DNA of 26,931 bases, taken from contig JASHRR010000207.1 of NCBI GenBank assembly GCA_030037185.1, positions 1-26,931 of the forward strand, given 5' to 3'. The translations under genes were made by a program, and so were the position numbers. Below, in pieces: positions 1 through 7,948 of the stretch (position 1 is the first letter of the stretch; each line of letters opens with the position of its first letter). The notes below the pieces were generated by a model. The model was not told where the DNA came from, did not search any database, and worked only from the letters and a program-made list of their open reading frames with translations. Source of the stretch: Xanthobacteraceae bacterium (lineage in GTDB: Bacteria; Pseudomonadota; Alphaproteobacteria; Rhizobiales; Xanthobacteraceae).

Positions 1-176
1 GGATAGTACGTGAAGCTCACCTATACCCCGGCGACAGCAAAATCAAGGATTCCTCCCGGCGTCGGGCCGGACTTGCCCGGTCTGTCCGCGGTTTTTTCCG
101 CACCCCGCGGGATGGGTCGAAAGGGTGCTGCACGACGAGCGCCGCGGGCATGACGGCATCAACAGGATCTCTCGGG
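1..176. other. Left edge, no gene recognised
   Basis: This stretch lies downstream of the decarboxylase beta-subunit gene. It contains a pair of CCGCGG hexamers flanking a T-rich run near 97-112. The arrangement lacks the stem plus trailing T-tract of a convincing terminator. No reading frame resembles a known protein. Confidence 0.5.
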
Positions 177-749
177 TTAGTCCCTCACTCTGCCCAACGC
201 CTCCATGAACCGCAGCTTGACGGCATGGCCGTCGCGAATAGGCAGCACGCGGGGTGCAGCATCCTTTGAGATCTGCGCCTGCACGAGAATCGGCCCGGCG
301 CCGTTGTGCACAAGGTCGTGGATCCGGCTCACGGCGGCGATGTCCGTCAGGTGAAGTGCATCGGCGAATTTACACGCTTTCGCCACTGCCGCGAGATCGA
401 TGCCGGCCCGCGTGTGACTCGGTTGCATGCCCGTTTCGCCATAATGCTGATTGTCGAGCACGACGATGACGAGATTGGCCGGCTGCTTCACCCCGACCGT
501 GGCAAGGCTGCCCAATCCCATCAGGGCCTCGCCATCACCCGTCAGCACCAGTACGCGATGCGCGGGCCGCGCCAGCGCCAGGCCGAGGCCGATCATGGCG
601 GCGCTTCCCATGGCACCCCAAAGATAGAAGTTGAGCGGGTGATCGCCGCAGGCCGCAACATCATAGGTGGGAGAGCCGAGCCCGGAAACCACCAGCAAGT
701 TCTTGCGATCAACCAGCAGCCTGTCGACGAACGCGCGCCGGTCCAGCAT
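177..749 (-). CDS. TPP-dependent decarboxylase, beta (TPP-binding) subunit, ComE/phosphonopyruvate decarboxylase-like
   Basis: This is the C-terminal half of a split thiamine-diphosphate decarboxylase related to sulfopyruvate decarboxylase (ComDE) and phosphonopyruvate decarboxylase. The TPP/Mg motif is visible: GDGEALMG, about 25 residues, then LDNQHYGETG. A GLGSPTYD stretch near the start and a GSAAMIGLGLALA stretch before the motif are typical of this fold. About 190 residues is normal for a ComE-type subunit. The chosen ATG overlaps the alpha-subunit stop (TAATG), which implies translational coupling and a heteromeric enzyme. An in-frame ATG at 761 is an alternative, but an AAGGA lies directly against it and about 12 nt from the ATG at 749. 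The substrate is unknown: no PEP mutase, phosphonate or coenzyme M genes are nearby, so neither sulfopyruvate nor phosphonopyruvate can be assigned. Confidence 0.85.
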   Translation of the reverse strand: MLDRRAFVDRLLVDRKNLLVVSGLGSPTYDVAACGDHPLNFYLWGAMGSAAMIGLGLALARPAHRVLVLTGDGEALMGLGSLATVGVKQPANLVIVVLDNQHYGETGMQPSHTRAGIDLAAVAKACKFADALHLTDIAAVSRIHDLVHNGAGPILVQAQISKDAAPRVLPIRDGHAVKLRFMEALGRVRD

Positions 750-1282
750 TATTTGGTCCATTCCTTGCGGCCGATCAGCCGTTGCGACAGCAGGATCGCC
801 ACCGGCAGATCGCCATTGAAAGCCATATCGCAACCGCCGCCGACGATGTCGGCCGCCTCGTGCGGTTCTTCCACCCGATAGGTCAGGAACCCGCAAAGCT
901 TCAGGCTCGCCTCGGTAATCGAGCCCATTGGCACCTGCCAGGGGTTGAACTCCGCAAACTCGCCGCGCATCGTAACGAGTAACAGGCACGGGAAGCCGCA
1001 GTTGCGCAGCAACGAAAACATATTGATGCAGTTTCCGACACCGCTGCTCTGCATCAGCAGCGCGGCACGTTCGCCGCCGAGCGCGGCGCCGGCCACCAGA
1101 CCGACCCCTTCCTCTTCGGTTGTCAGCACCACATCATGGATATCGGGATCCTTGACGCATAGCTCGATCAGGCGGCTGTGCCCGGCGTCCGGCACGTATC
1201 CGACCTGCCGGATGCCGACCCGCCGGAATTGCGCATAAATCGCCTCCGGCCAATGCAGTGCGGTTTTCGTCCTGTCGTCCAA
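749..1282 (-). CDS. TPP-dependent decarboxylase, alpha (PYR-domain) subunit, ComD-like
   Basis: This is the N-terminal pyrimidine-binding half of the same split decarboxylase, about 177 residues. The sequence TTEEEGVGLVAGAALGG contains the glutamate that in this superfamily activates the TPP aminopyrimidine. It is followed by LLMQSSGVGNCINMFSLL, which is typical of ComD/phosphonopyruvate decarboxylase N-domains. The reading frame is open further upstream, but family similarity begins around LHWPEAIYAQFRRVGI. I therefore place the start at the TTG at 1282, where a GGGAG sits 8 nt upstream. The upstream residues (to 1540) look like non-coding translation. The gene is coupled to the beta subunit by a TAATG overlap. 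Function is confident at the level of a TPP 2-oxoacid decarboxylase; the substrate is not known. Confidence 0.8.
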   Translation of the reverse strand: MDDRTKTALHWPEAIYAQFRRVGIRQVGYVPDAGHSRLIELCVKDPDIHDVVLTTEEEGVGLVAGAALGGERAALLMQSSGVGNCINMFSLLRNCGFPCLLLVTMRGEFAEFNPWQVPMGSITEASLKLCGFLTYRVEEPHEAADIVGGGCDMAFNGDLPVAILLSQRLIGRKEWTK

Positions 1283-1883
1283 GGCGGGGGCTCCCAGTCT
1301 CAACTTCGTCCAATGTGCGCGGCCGACCCGCAGGTCCAGTCGGGATCTGTTGTTGAGTCCTGCGTCCCCGGTTCGCTCGCGCAATTGCCTGAACACCTGC
1401 TCGAATGCGCAGCGCATTCGGCATTTGCAGGTTAGGGGGCTAAAATGCCGATGTCGACAACATCCCCGGAGGCGATCGGCTCGCGTGAACATGCCTTGGC
1501 ACCCATTTGCCGAGGGCAAGGTCGCTGTCAGGCACCGCAATCAGGCTGCGCACCGCTGCGCCTGGAAGGTCATAAGCGCGAAGCGAAACTCTCGTGCCGG
1601 CGGCGCCAACGCGGCGGCTAGCTGCCTCACCGATCCACCAAGCGAGCAGTGCCATCGCGATCCACGCGGCGCACGTCACCTGTCAATCGCCGGGTCGGGC
1701 CCCGATAAATCCCCCGGGGTAAGCGCCCGCTGTTTCCACCGGCAAGTCTCCATCCCGATCGCGGGCAATTTTTTGCGAACCTGATCAAGTTCGAATTCGA
1801 CCGTAAGCGCACCATCGTGATGCCGGCACCGGCATCCGACCGTTATCGTCGCGCCCAACGCCGGTTGCGCCTGATGGTCTCCC
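1283..1883. other. 600-bp gap with no supported gene
   Basis: Several overlapping open frames exist on both strands, but none resembles a protein family I know. Their composition is Arg/Ala/Pro-rich, as expected of shadow frames in GC-rich DNA. A minus-strand frame around 1440-1679 begins with a short hydrophobic stretch (IAMALLAWW), but it has no family signature and no good ribosome-binding site. The region should hold the promoter of the decarboxylase pair. It may contain unrecognisable gene decay. Confidence 0.4.
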
Positions 1884-3077
1884 TCACTGGTCCCGGACAA
1901 CCGAAGTGTCGAGGTCGACAAGCGTGCTCACGTTGTCCCGGGTTGCCGGATCAGGGCCTTTTCCCTCCGCGAAGGCACGGTCTGCCTCGCGCGCCGCCCG
2001 CATCATCGACGGCAAGGCGTAGTTTCCTTCGACGCACCGCGGCTCGTAATAGATTCTGTTTTCCTGCTCGCTCTGCCGGGTGAACTCCTGCTTGACGGTC
2101 CAGGTCTTAGTCCACACGGTGGGGTCTTCGATGGTGACCTCGTATTCGAGTGTGCTCGGGTCGGTCCGCGTCCACCGCTCGATGAGGTGCAGGTTCTCGC
2201 GCGAGCCCTGAAAATCGGTCTTCGGACTGAAGTTCGTCACATCGATGACGAGCGTATTGCCTTCCCAATGCCCGCGCGAATCGCCATACCACTGGCGCAC
2301 GCTCGCCGGCAAATGGGGGCTCCCGTTCATGACGATGTTGCGCTGCCAGCCCTCTCCCTGCCCCACGTCATAGAACATCGAGATGCCCCCCGGGGTCTGC
2401 ACGATCCGCCGGAAGCTGCCGCCGAACGCGGTTCCGAATTCGGGCAGCCCGAGCGTCAAGCAGCGGTCCGCCAATCCACCGTCCTCCGGACCGTCGTAGC
2501 GATTGATGCGCCCGAAATTGGCTGCGTTGTAGCGCGGGGGAGGCTCCGCGCGGCGCGACGAGGGCATTGGATCGTATTTTCCGCCCCTGCACTGTCCCGA
2601 CTTGGTCTTGCACGATTCGGTCGCCTGCAACAGGGCGAGACGGAACTCGCGGTCAGCGGCGGCCGCCTTCTGAGCCGCAGCGGTCAGCGGCGGAATCCGG
2701 CCGTCGGGCGGATCAACGATCCGCGACGTGCGCGCCCCGGTGTGCTTCGTGGTCAAGAAGACCGCCAAGTTGTAGGCACCGGCGAGGTCGCGCTCGGTCG
2801 CGCGGCGGTCAAGCAGCGCCGATCGCTGTCTATCCAGCTCCGCCCGCTGCGCCTCGGTGAAAAATTCTTGATTGGCATATTTGGCGGGACGCTGCAGGGG
2901 CGTATCAAATTCCTCAGTCCAAATGCCTTGCAGGTCCGGCTCACCCCAGGGGGTTTTCAGCGCAGCGGCCGTTGCTGAATGAGCTTGCGCCTGCGCGGCT
3001 GTCGGAGCGATGGACACCGAAATGACAGTAGCGGCTGCAGCAAGGGTCGCCATCGCCCCTGAGAACCTCTCGCACAT
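1884..3077 (-). CDS. Secreted protein of unknown function with WGEPDLQGIW motif
   Basis: A protein of about 397 residues with a Sec signal peptide (positive start, Ala-rich core, likely cleavage after AQA near residue 30). The mature part begins with PWGEPDLQGIW. This motif marks a family of exported proteins I associate with soil Alphaproteobacteria and Acidobacteria, whose function has not been defined as far as I know. Later features include a central charged region, a Cys pair (ESCKTKSGQC), a RIVQTPGGISMFYD block, and a WEGNTLVIDVTNF segment that suggests a beta-rich domain. The ATG at 3077 was chosen over the one 12 nt upstream because GGAG lies 6 nt before it. The gene stands alone, with gaps on both sides. 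The periplasmic or extracellular location is inferred from the signal peptide. Confidence 0.8.
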   Translation of the reverse strand: MCERFSGAMATLAAAATVISVSIAPTAAQAQAHSATAAALKTPWGEPDLQGIWTEEFDTPLQRPAKYANQEFFTEAQRAELDRQRSALLDRRATERDLAGAYNLAVFLTTKHTGARTSRIVDPPDGRIPPLTAAAQKAAAADREFRLALLQATESCKTKSGQCRGGKYDPMPSSRRAEPPPRYNAANFGRINRYDGPEDGGLADRCLTLGLPEFGTAFGGSFRRIVQTPGGISMFYDVGQGEGWQRNIVMNGSPHLPASVRQWYGDSRGHWEGNTLVIDVTNFSPKTDFQGSRENLHLIERWTRTDPSTLEYEVTIEDPTVWTKTWTVKQEFTRQSEQENRIYYEPRCVEGNYALPSMMRAAREADRAFAEGKGPDPATRDNVSTLVDLDTSVVRDQ

Positions 3078-3384
3078 GATGGTCTCCATTTGCTCTGTGG
3101 TCTGTTGCTTCCGACCGGATGCCTGCCAACAGCATCATGGTAGCGATTTTCGGCATCTGCCGATAGCCCGCAGGGCGCCTTCCTTAAAGGCCGCGCGATA
3201 GCGCTGCGCCGCGCGCCAGAGCGCAAGGGGTGCTCCGGCGTCGGCTGTACGGCCGCTGCTGACTTTGTTGGTAGCCGGAATATCCCGACATCCGGAGCCG
3301 AACTTTTAACCAAGGCCCCTCGAGCGCCGTTTGGTATCGGCGAGAGAGATGGGCGAAAGCGCCCGCCTTCAGGCATAGGGATGG
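3078..3384. other. Intergenic gap, no gene recognised
   Basis: This gap of about 300 nt separates two minus-strand genes for exported proteins. It presumably contains the promoter of the WGEPDLQGIW protein gene. Open frames here are shadows without family similarity. I see no terminator-like hairpin with a T-tract. Confidence 0.4.
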
Positions 3385-3999
3385 TTACAAATCCTGAGTA
3401 CGACGCGCGGTCGCGTGCTCCCAGAGTTTGTCGCGATCGTCGTCAAACACCAAAGCGGGATCGGCGGGCGCCGTGTACCAGACATTATGGGCAAGTTCGT
3501 TCTCGAGCTGTCCGGGCGCCCAGCCGGCGTAGCCGAAAGCGATAAGGCTCTTCATCGGGCCGGAGTTACGGGCCATGTCGCCCAGCACTTCGCTCGTCGG
3601 CGTGGCGGCGAGTTGCGCATCGATGTCGAGTGTTTCGGGGCGGCGATAATCGGCGCCATGAATGACGAAGCTGACTTGCGGCTGCACCGGACCGCCTAGA
3701 AAGATGCGTACATTGCCGGACGCGGTGGCGTCTTTGTTGCCGAAAGCAGCCAGAAGGTCGGTCAGCGGCTTTTCGCCAAGCGGCCGGTTGATGACAATTC
3801 CGAGCGCGCCATCGCTATCGTGCCGGACCATCAAGATCACCGCATGCTCGAAGCGGGGATCGCGCATCGCCGGCGTTGCAATCAGGAATTCGCCTTTGAG
3901 CGAAGGCGGCGCCTCGGCCGCACCGAACAGCGGTCCGATCAGCATTGCGGATAGGGCGAGGAGAGCGACGATCAGGCGCCGGGCAGCGATCAAGGGCAT
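3385..3999 (-). CDS. YqgE/AlgH family protein (UPF0301), with signal peptide
   Basis: A 204-residue protein. The YqgE/AlgH fold is recognisable from FLIATPAMRDPRFEHAVILM, DGALGIVINRPL, the FLGGPVQP block, and FGYAGWAPGQLENEL near the C-terminus. The biochemical role of the family is unclear; AlgH is genetically linked to alginate regulation in Pseudomonas. Canonical members start directly at the first strand. This one has about 30 extra residues with an arginine pair, a long hydrophobic core (IVALLALSAMLIGPLF) and an Ala-rich end (AAEA before PP), which reads as a Sec signal peptide. It is therefore probably exported, unlike cytoplasmic YqgE. GGGAGAG just upstream of the ATG supports the start. 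It lies 88 nt downstream of the CurA-like gene and may be co-transcribed with it. Confidence 0.88.
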   Translation of the reverse strand: MPLIAARRLIVALLALSAMLIGPLFGAAEAPPSLKGEFLIATPAMRDPRFEHAVILMVRHDSDGALGIVINRPLGEKPLTDLLAAFGNKDATASGNVRIFLGGPVQPQVSFVIHGADYRRPETLDIDAQLAATPTSEVLGDMARNSGPMKSLIAFGYAGWAPGQLENELAHNVWYTAPADPALVFDDDRDKLWEHATARRTQDL

Positions 4000-4087
4000 G
4001 GGACTCTCCCGTCAATGTGGTGCGCAGCGCGCAGGATATCAGCATGCTGCGCCTTCTGCACGGCGCCGCTCGCATCCCGATGGGAGC

Positions 4088-5086
4088 TCACCCGATCTTG
4101 ACCAGCAGCTTCCCGAAATTCTTGCCCTGGAGCAGTCCGAGGAAGGCGGCCGGGGCGTTTTCCAGGCCCTCGATCACATCTTCGCGATATTTGAGGCGAC
4201 CGCTGCGCACCCAGGCGCTGGCTTCGCGCAGGAAATCAGCCTGTTTGGCGGCGAAATCCGTAACGATGAAGCCGCGCAAGGTCAGGCGTTTGCGCAGCAC
4301 CGAGAACATGTCGGGGCCCGGCATCGGCGCCGTCGCGTTGTACTGGGCGATCAGCCCGCAAACCGGGATGCGGGCGAAGTCGTTGAGCAGCGGCCACACG
4401 GCTTGCTGGACCGCGCCCCCCACGTTCTCGAAATAGACGTCGATGCCCGCCGGGCATGCGGCTTCGAGCTGCCGCGCAAACTCGGCGCCGCGATGGTCGA
4501 CACAGGCTTCGAAGCCGAGTTCCTCGACCACATAGCGGCACTTGTCCGGGCCACCGGCGATCCCGACGGCACGGCATCCCTTGATCTTGGCGATCTGCCC
4601 GACCACCGCGCCGACGGCGCCGGAGGCCGCCGCTACCACGACCGTCTCGCCGGGCTTGGGCTGGCCAATTTCCAGAAGACCCGCATAGGCCGTCATGCCC
4701 GGCATGCCGAGGACGCCGAGCGCGGTGGTCGCGGTCGCGGGATCAAGCTTGCGCAAGCCGACGCCGCTGGAAATCGCGTAATCCTGCCAGCCGCCATAGC
4801 CGAACACGGTATCGCCGGCGACGAACCTGGCATTTCGCGACACCACGATCTCGCCGACGGTGGCGCCCACCATGGGCTCGCCGACCTCGACCGGCTTGGC
4901 GTAGGATTTCGCAGCGCTCATGCGGCCGCGCATATAGGGGTCGAGCGACAGATAGCGGTTGCGCATCAACACCTCGCCGTCGCCAGGCTCCAGCACCGGC
5001 CTTTGCACCAATTCGAAATTGTCGAGGCCCGGTGCACCGTCGGGTCGACTTTTGAGCAGGACTTGGCGATTGACGGCAGCAGCCAT
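4088..5086 (-). CDS. Zinc-independent MDR-family NADPH-dependent oxidoreductase, CurA/YncB-like
   Basis: A 332-residue medium-chain dehydrogenase/reductase of the leukotriene B4 dehydrogenase, alkenal reductase and curcumin reductase (CurA) type. It probably reduces alpha,beta-unsaturated carbonyls with NADPH. Signatures are LSLDPYMRGRM near residue 50, the nucleotide-binding glycine motif AAASGAVGAVVGQIAK, GGPDKCRYVVEELGFEACVDHR, DVYFENVGG and a closing GKLLVKIG. It lacks the zinc ligands of alcohol dehydrogenases. The frame is open about 85 codons further upstream, but an ideal AAGGAGG lies 6 nt before the ATG at 5086 and homology starts there. It is divergently oriented to the DUF6152 gene across about 250 nt. 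Confidence 0.92.
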   Translation of the reverse strand: MAAAVNRQVLLKSRPDGAPGLDNFELVQRPVLEPGDGEVLMRNRYLSLDPYMRGRMSAAKSYAKPVEVGEPMVGATVGEIVVSRNARFVAGDTVFGYGGWQDYAISSGVGLRKLDPATATTALGVLGMPGMTAYAGLLEIGQPKPGETVVVAAASGAVGAVVGQIAKIKGCRAVGIAGGPDKCRYVVEELGFEACVDHRGAEFARQLEAACPAGIDVYFENVGGAVQQAVWPLLNDFARIPVCGLIAQYNATAPMPGPDMFSVLRKRLTLRGFIVTDFAAKQADFLREASAWVRSGRLKYREDVIEGLENAPAAFLGLLQGKNFGKLLVKIG

Positions 5087-5339
5087 CGGCGACCTCCTTG
5101 CGTGGTCCACGTCCGAGATAGCGCCTTTGGCCGTCAGCTGCCAAGAATTGCGCACCTGACAACGTCGGTAGGTTTGCCCCGGAACAGCGCAGCACGATGG
5201 CCGGCCGGGCCTGCGGGGGCGCTTATCATTTGCAAGCGGTTTTCCGATACCGAAGATCCGACCGGCCGCACCTTGAGAAATGATGCCGGCACCGCTAACC
5301 TCCCCTGGCAAAGGGTCGGCAAATCTCGGAGGTCTCATC

Positions 5340-5690
5340 ATGGATATCCGTGCCGCTGCTTGCGTTCTGGTGACTGTCGCCTCGGTCGGCGCCGCCTCGG
5401 CCCATCATGGCTGGGGCAGCTACGACGCCACTAAGGTTTTCACCATCAATGCTCCGGTGGAGACGCTGACCTGGGCAGACCCGCACACGCACGTCACGCT
5501 TAAATACCAGGGACATGTGTGGGAGGCGACGCTTGCGCCGCTGTTTCGTATGCAAGCGCGCGGCCTGAAGCAGGAGATGCTCAAGCCCGGCACCATCGTG
5601 ACAGTCGTGGGCTATCCGTCCACGCAGAAGGAGCACGAGATGCGGGCCGAGCGCATCACGGTCGCCGGCAAGACCGTCGAGCTGCGCTGA
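5340..5690 (+). CDS. DUF6152-type secreted small protein
   Basis: A 116-residue protein with a short signal peptide ending SAHHGWGSYD. The double-His start of the mature chain, the WADPHTHVTL block and the C-terminal GYPSTQKEHEMRAERITV segment match what I know of DUF6152 proteins. These are small exported beta-rich proteins of unknown function. The histidines at the mature N-terminus and in DPHTH could bind a metal, but this is inference. GGAGG stands 7 nt before the ATG, which selects this start over ATGs about 60 nt upstream. It ends 10 nt before the membrane-protein gene, so the two form an operon. Confidence 0.82.
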   Translation: MDIRAAACVLVTVASVGAASAHHGWGSYDATKVFTINAPVETLTWADPHTHVTLKYQGHVWEATLAPLFRMQARGLKQEMLKPGTIVTVVGYPSTQKEHEMRAERITVAGKTVELR

Positions 5691-5700
5691 CCCGCCGGAG

Positions 5701-6189
5701 ATGGCATACGGCGCGCTTGCTGACATCGTCGCGAGGGTGTTCACGGCGCTTGAGCAGTCAAGCCTCGGCGCGGCCGCGCGCGGATCGGCGTGGCTCTATC
5801 CGCTCGCCAACATGAGTCATGTTCTGGGCGCGGCGCTGCTGGTCGGCGCCATCGTGACTTTCGACGTCCAGGTGCTGCGGCGCGCCAGCAATGCCGGGAT
5901 CATCGCCCGCGCCGTCACCCCGGTGGCGGCATGTGGGCTCGCCCTGCAGGTTGCGTCGGGCACGGTGCTGCTGGCCGCCGACGCTATGCCGGTGGTGGTC
6001 AATCCGGTCTTCCAGTTCAAGATGGCGATGTTCGCCCTTGGCCTTATCAACGTGGCGGTTTTCCGCTGGCGCTTTGGCGGCGGCCTCAAGGCGGAGATTC
6101 CCCTGGCGGGGGCGAGGTGGCCCGCAGCGTTGTCTATGGCGAGCTGGCTGCTGGTGCTCCTGGCGGGGCGATTTATTGCGTATTTGTGA
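5701..6189 (+). CDS. Four-helix integral membrane protein, DUF6644/DUF2214-like
   Basis: A 162-residue protein with about four transmembrane segments, at MSHVLGAALLVGAIVTFDVQ, AVTPVAACGLALQVASGTVL, FQFKMAMFALGLINVAVF and ALSMASWLLVLLAGRFIAYL. The pattern WLYPLANMSHVLGAALLVG followed by FDVQVLR is characteristic of DUF6644/DUF2214-like proteins. It looks distantly like di-haem cytochrome b561-type proteins because of the histidine in the first helix; haem binding is unproven. A GGAG abuts the ATG, so spacing is poor, and translation may depend on coupling to the DUF6152 gene 10 nt upstream. The function is unknown. The pair may act together at the membrane and periplasm. Confidence 0.75.
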   Translation: MAYGALADIVARVFTALEQSSLGAAARGSAWLYPLANMSHVLGAALLVGAIVTFDVQVLRRASNAGIIARAVTPVAACGLALQVASGTVLLAADAMPVVVNPVFQFKMAMFALGLINVAVFRWRFGGGLKAEIPLAGARWPAALSMASWLLVLLAGRFIAYL

Positions 6190-6203
6190 AGGCGCTTGCC
6201 TTC
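6188..6203 (+). terminator. Short hairpin at the end of the DUF6152 operon
   Basis: GAAGGC-GCTT-GCCTTC forms a 6-bp stem with a 4-nt loop that overlaps the stop codon of the membrane-protein gene. No T-tract follows, so it is at best a weak terminator or 3'-end structure. Confidence 0.25.
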
Positions 6204-6619
6204 TCCGGCAATTTGCGCGCTGATCGCTTTAAGATTCCGGAGCGGCTTCCACAAGGGTCCGAACGGTTGAGCTTGCTCCCCCAGGGCGGGGAGACGGACA
6301 AGCGCCTCGTGATTATGACCTGCTGAATCCGAATATCACCGCAACTCTGGCCAGTGGTTCGGATCGACGAGGAGTTCCTGCGAGCGCGGTTGCCGTCTGA
6401 TGAAGCCTGCACGTTCGCGCGTCAGCACCATGTGGTGAACTGAAGGGGTGTGACGGGAAAAATTGTGAACATGGTAGAAATCGAGGCCGCGCGGTCAATG
6501 CCCGGATTCGGCGCGTCGACGGCAAGGAGCGCCTCGTATCCGAAGTTGCTGCCTGGGAGCTCGTCAAAATCACCGCGGGACGGCGCTGCCCGTCAGTACC
6601 GCCCGCACGGCCGAGGTCT
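6190..6619. other. 430-bp gap between convergent genes, nothing recognised
   Basis: The region lies between two gene ends pointing toward each other, so no promoter is required here. All open frames are short, basic and without family similarity. No repeat or strong terminator was seen beyond the small hairpin at its left edge. Confidence 0.4.
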
Positions 6620-7807
6620 TCACGCCGCAGCCGGCGCTTCCGCGCATGGCTGCTTGTATTCCTTTAAACGCGGCAGCACCTCGCTGGCGAACAGCGCAAG
6701 ATTGTCGACCGTATCCTCGTGCGAAAGGCTGCCGGCGTGGCCCATCATGATCAGGTTGCCCATGCCGCCGCAATATTCGCAGAACGCGACGATCTGGGCA
6801 TAGACCTGGTCGGGCGTGCCGCAGAACATGATGGCGGCGTCGATCAGATCCTGCACGCTGGCGGAATGCATGTCGATGAAGCGGCCGTCCTTGGTCTTGC
6901 TGCGTTGGCGTCTCTCGCCGCGCAGGATGCGGACGTTGTCCTCAATCGAGAGGTAACCGGGCGGATTGCGGAACTGAGGCGCCACGATCGCTGAGGTGCG
7001 CACATAGCCTGCAATGCATTCGGCACGCGCCCGCGCGGTGCGCTCGTCAGCGGCCACCGCGACAAGGCCGAGATATCCGAACCTGTCGGCGGTCGGCGCC
7101 GGCCGGCCGGCCGCCACATAGCCGGCCCGGTAGGCATCGTACAACGGGCGCGTGGCAAAGCCGGTGCCGAGCGTCGCCATCACGTAACCTTTCTCGCCAA
7201 GCACCCGCGCATTGCCGCGGCTGCCGGTCGTACTCCACACCGGCGGATGCGGGTCCTGATAGGGGCGTGGCCACAGATTGACGTGGCGGTAACGGAAATG
7301 CTCGCTCTCCCAATAGAACGGCTCGCCGTGGCTGGTCATCGCCTTGATGATGAAGTCGTGAGCTTCCCAGAACCGCTCCATGACGCCGACCGCATTCTGG
7401 TTCGACACCGGAAATTCGTAAGGCACGCCCTTGACGAAGCCCATGTCGAGGCGGCCGCGCGAGAGCACGTCGATGGTGGCCAATTCTTCGGCGCAGCGCA
7501 GCGGGTCGGGCCGGTGGCCGATCGGGTAGCCGAGCACCAGCAAGCGGGCGCGCCTGGTTTGCCGCGCCAGCACCGAAAGCGCGACGATCGCGGTGCACGA
7601 CATGCATGTCGCCGTCGCATGATGCTCGTTGACCATGATGTCGAGGCCGAGTTCGTCGGCAAGGAGCCATTCGTCGTAATAGCGGTGCAGCAGATCGGCC
7701 GCGATCTTCGGGTCCTGGCTGGCGTTGGGCAGGTTGACGCGTAGCGAGCCATGGTGGGAAAACCACGCCGGGAAATAGGGCTGCTCGGTGAATTGATAGA
7801 CTCGCAT
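6620..7807 (-). CDS. LLM-class flavin-dependent monooxygenase (bacterial luciferase-like)
   Basis: A 395-residue TIM-barrel flavoprotein of the luciferase-like monooxygenase superfamily. Family marks are EWLLADELGLDIMVNEHH near residue 46, a LARQTRRARLLVLGYPI strand, EELATIDVLSRGRLDMGFVKG near residue 108, PPVWSTTGSRGNARVLGEKG in the middle, and a C-terminal FCGTPDQVYAQI segment. Such enzymes use FMNH2 and oxygen, often from a separate reductase, to oxidise organic or organosulfur compounds. No reductase gene is adjacent, and the substrate cannot be told from the sequence. GGGAG is only 2 nt from the ATG, so the true start could differ slightly, although the N-terminus (MRVYQFTEQPY) looks right for the family. 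The mctP unit lies 141 nt upstream on the same strand. Confidence 0.9.
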   Translation of the reverse strand: MRVYQFTEQPYFPAWFSHHGSLRVNLPNASQDPKIAADLLHRYYDEWLLADELGLDIMVNEHHATATCMSCTAIVALSVLARQTRRARLLVLGYPIGHRPDPLRCAEELATIDVLSRGRLDMGFVKGVPYEFPVSNQNAVGVMERFWEAHDFIIKAMTSHGEPFYWESEHFRYRHVNLWPRPYQDPHPPVWSTTGSRGNARVLGEKGYVMATLGTGFATRPLYDAYRAGYVAAGRPAPTADRFGYLGLVAVAADERTARARAECIAGYVRTSAIVAPQFRNPPGYLSIEDNVRILRGERRQRSKTKDGRFIDMHSASVQDLIDAAIMFCGTPDQVYAQIVAFCEYCGGMGNLIMMGHAGSLSHEDTVDNLALFASEVLPRLKEYKQPCAEAPAAA

Positions 7808-7916
7808 CGCTCCCAGATGTCAGATGGGCGGGGTCACCAGGGAGGGGCGGCAGCCGCCCGCCCGGTCTGGGTGGGCAAAGCCGCTGTCCCGCCCCTGGCG
7901 GTCCGATGACAAGCTC

Positions 7917-7937
7917 CGCGTGCCCGCCGGGCACGCG
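7917..7937 (-). terminator. Strong GC hairpin just after the symporter gene
   Basis: CGCGTGCCC-GCC-GGGCACGCG is a perfect 9-bp stem with a 3-nt loop, 11 nt past the stop of the symporter gene. It is not followed by a T-run on the minus strand. It could be a terminator helped by other factors, or an mRNA-stabilising 3' end. Confidence 0.45.
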
Positions 7938-7948
7938 CGGACCGGCCG

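Noticed and set aside
306..881. Long plus-strand open frame opposite the decarboxylase beta gene
   Set aside because: It is the antisense of a well-supported TPP enzyme, lacks similarity and has composition typical of GC-rich shadow frames.
1440..1679. Minus-strand frame with a hydrophobic start, possible small membrane protein
   Set aside because: No ribosome-binding site or family resemblance, and the remainder is basic and unstructured-looking.
3662..5434. A 590-codon plus-strand open frame
   Set aside because: It runs antisense to the YqgE and CurA-like genes, both with clear motifs and ribosome-binding sites. Its length reflects codon bias on the opposite strand.
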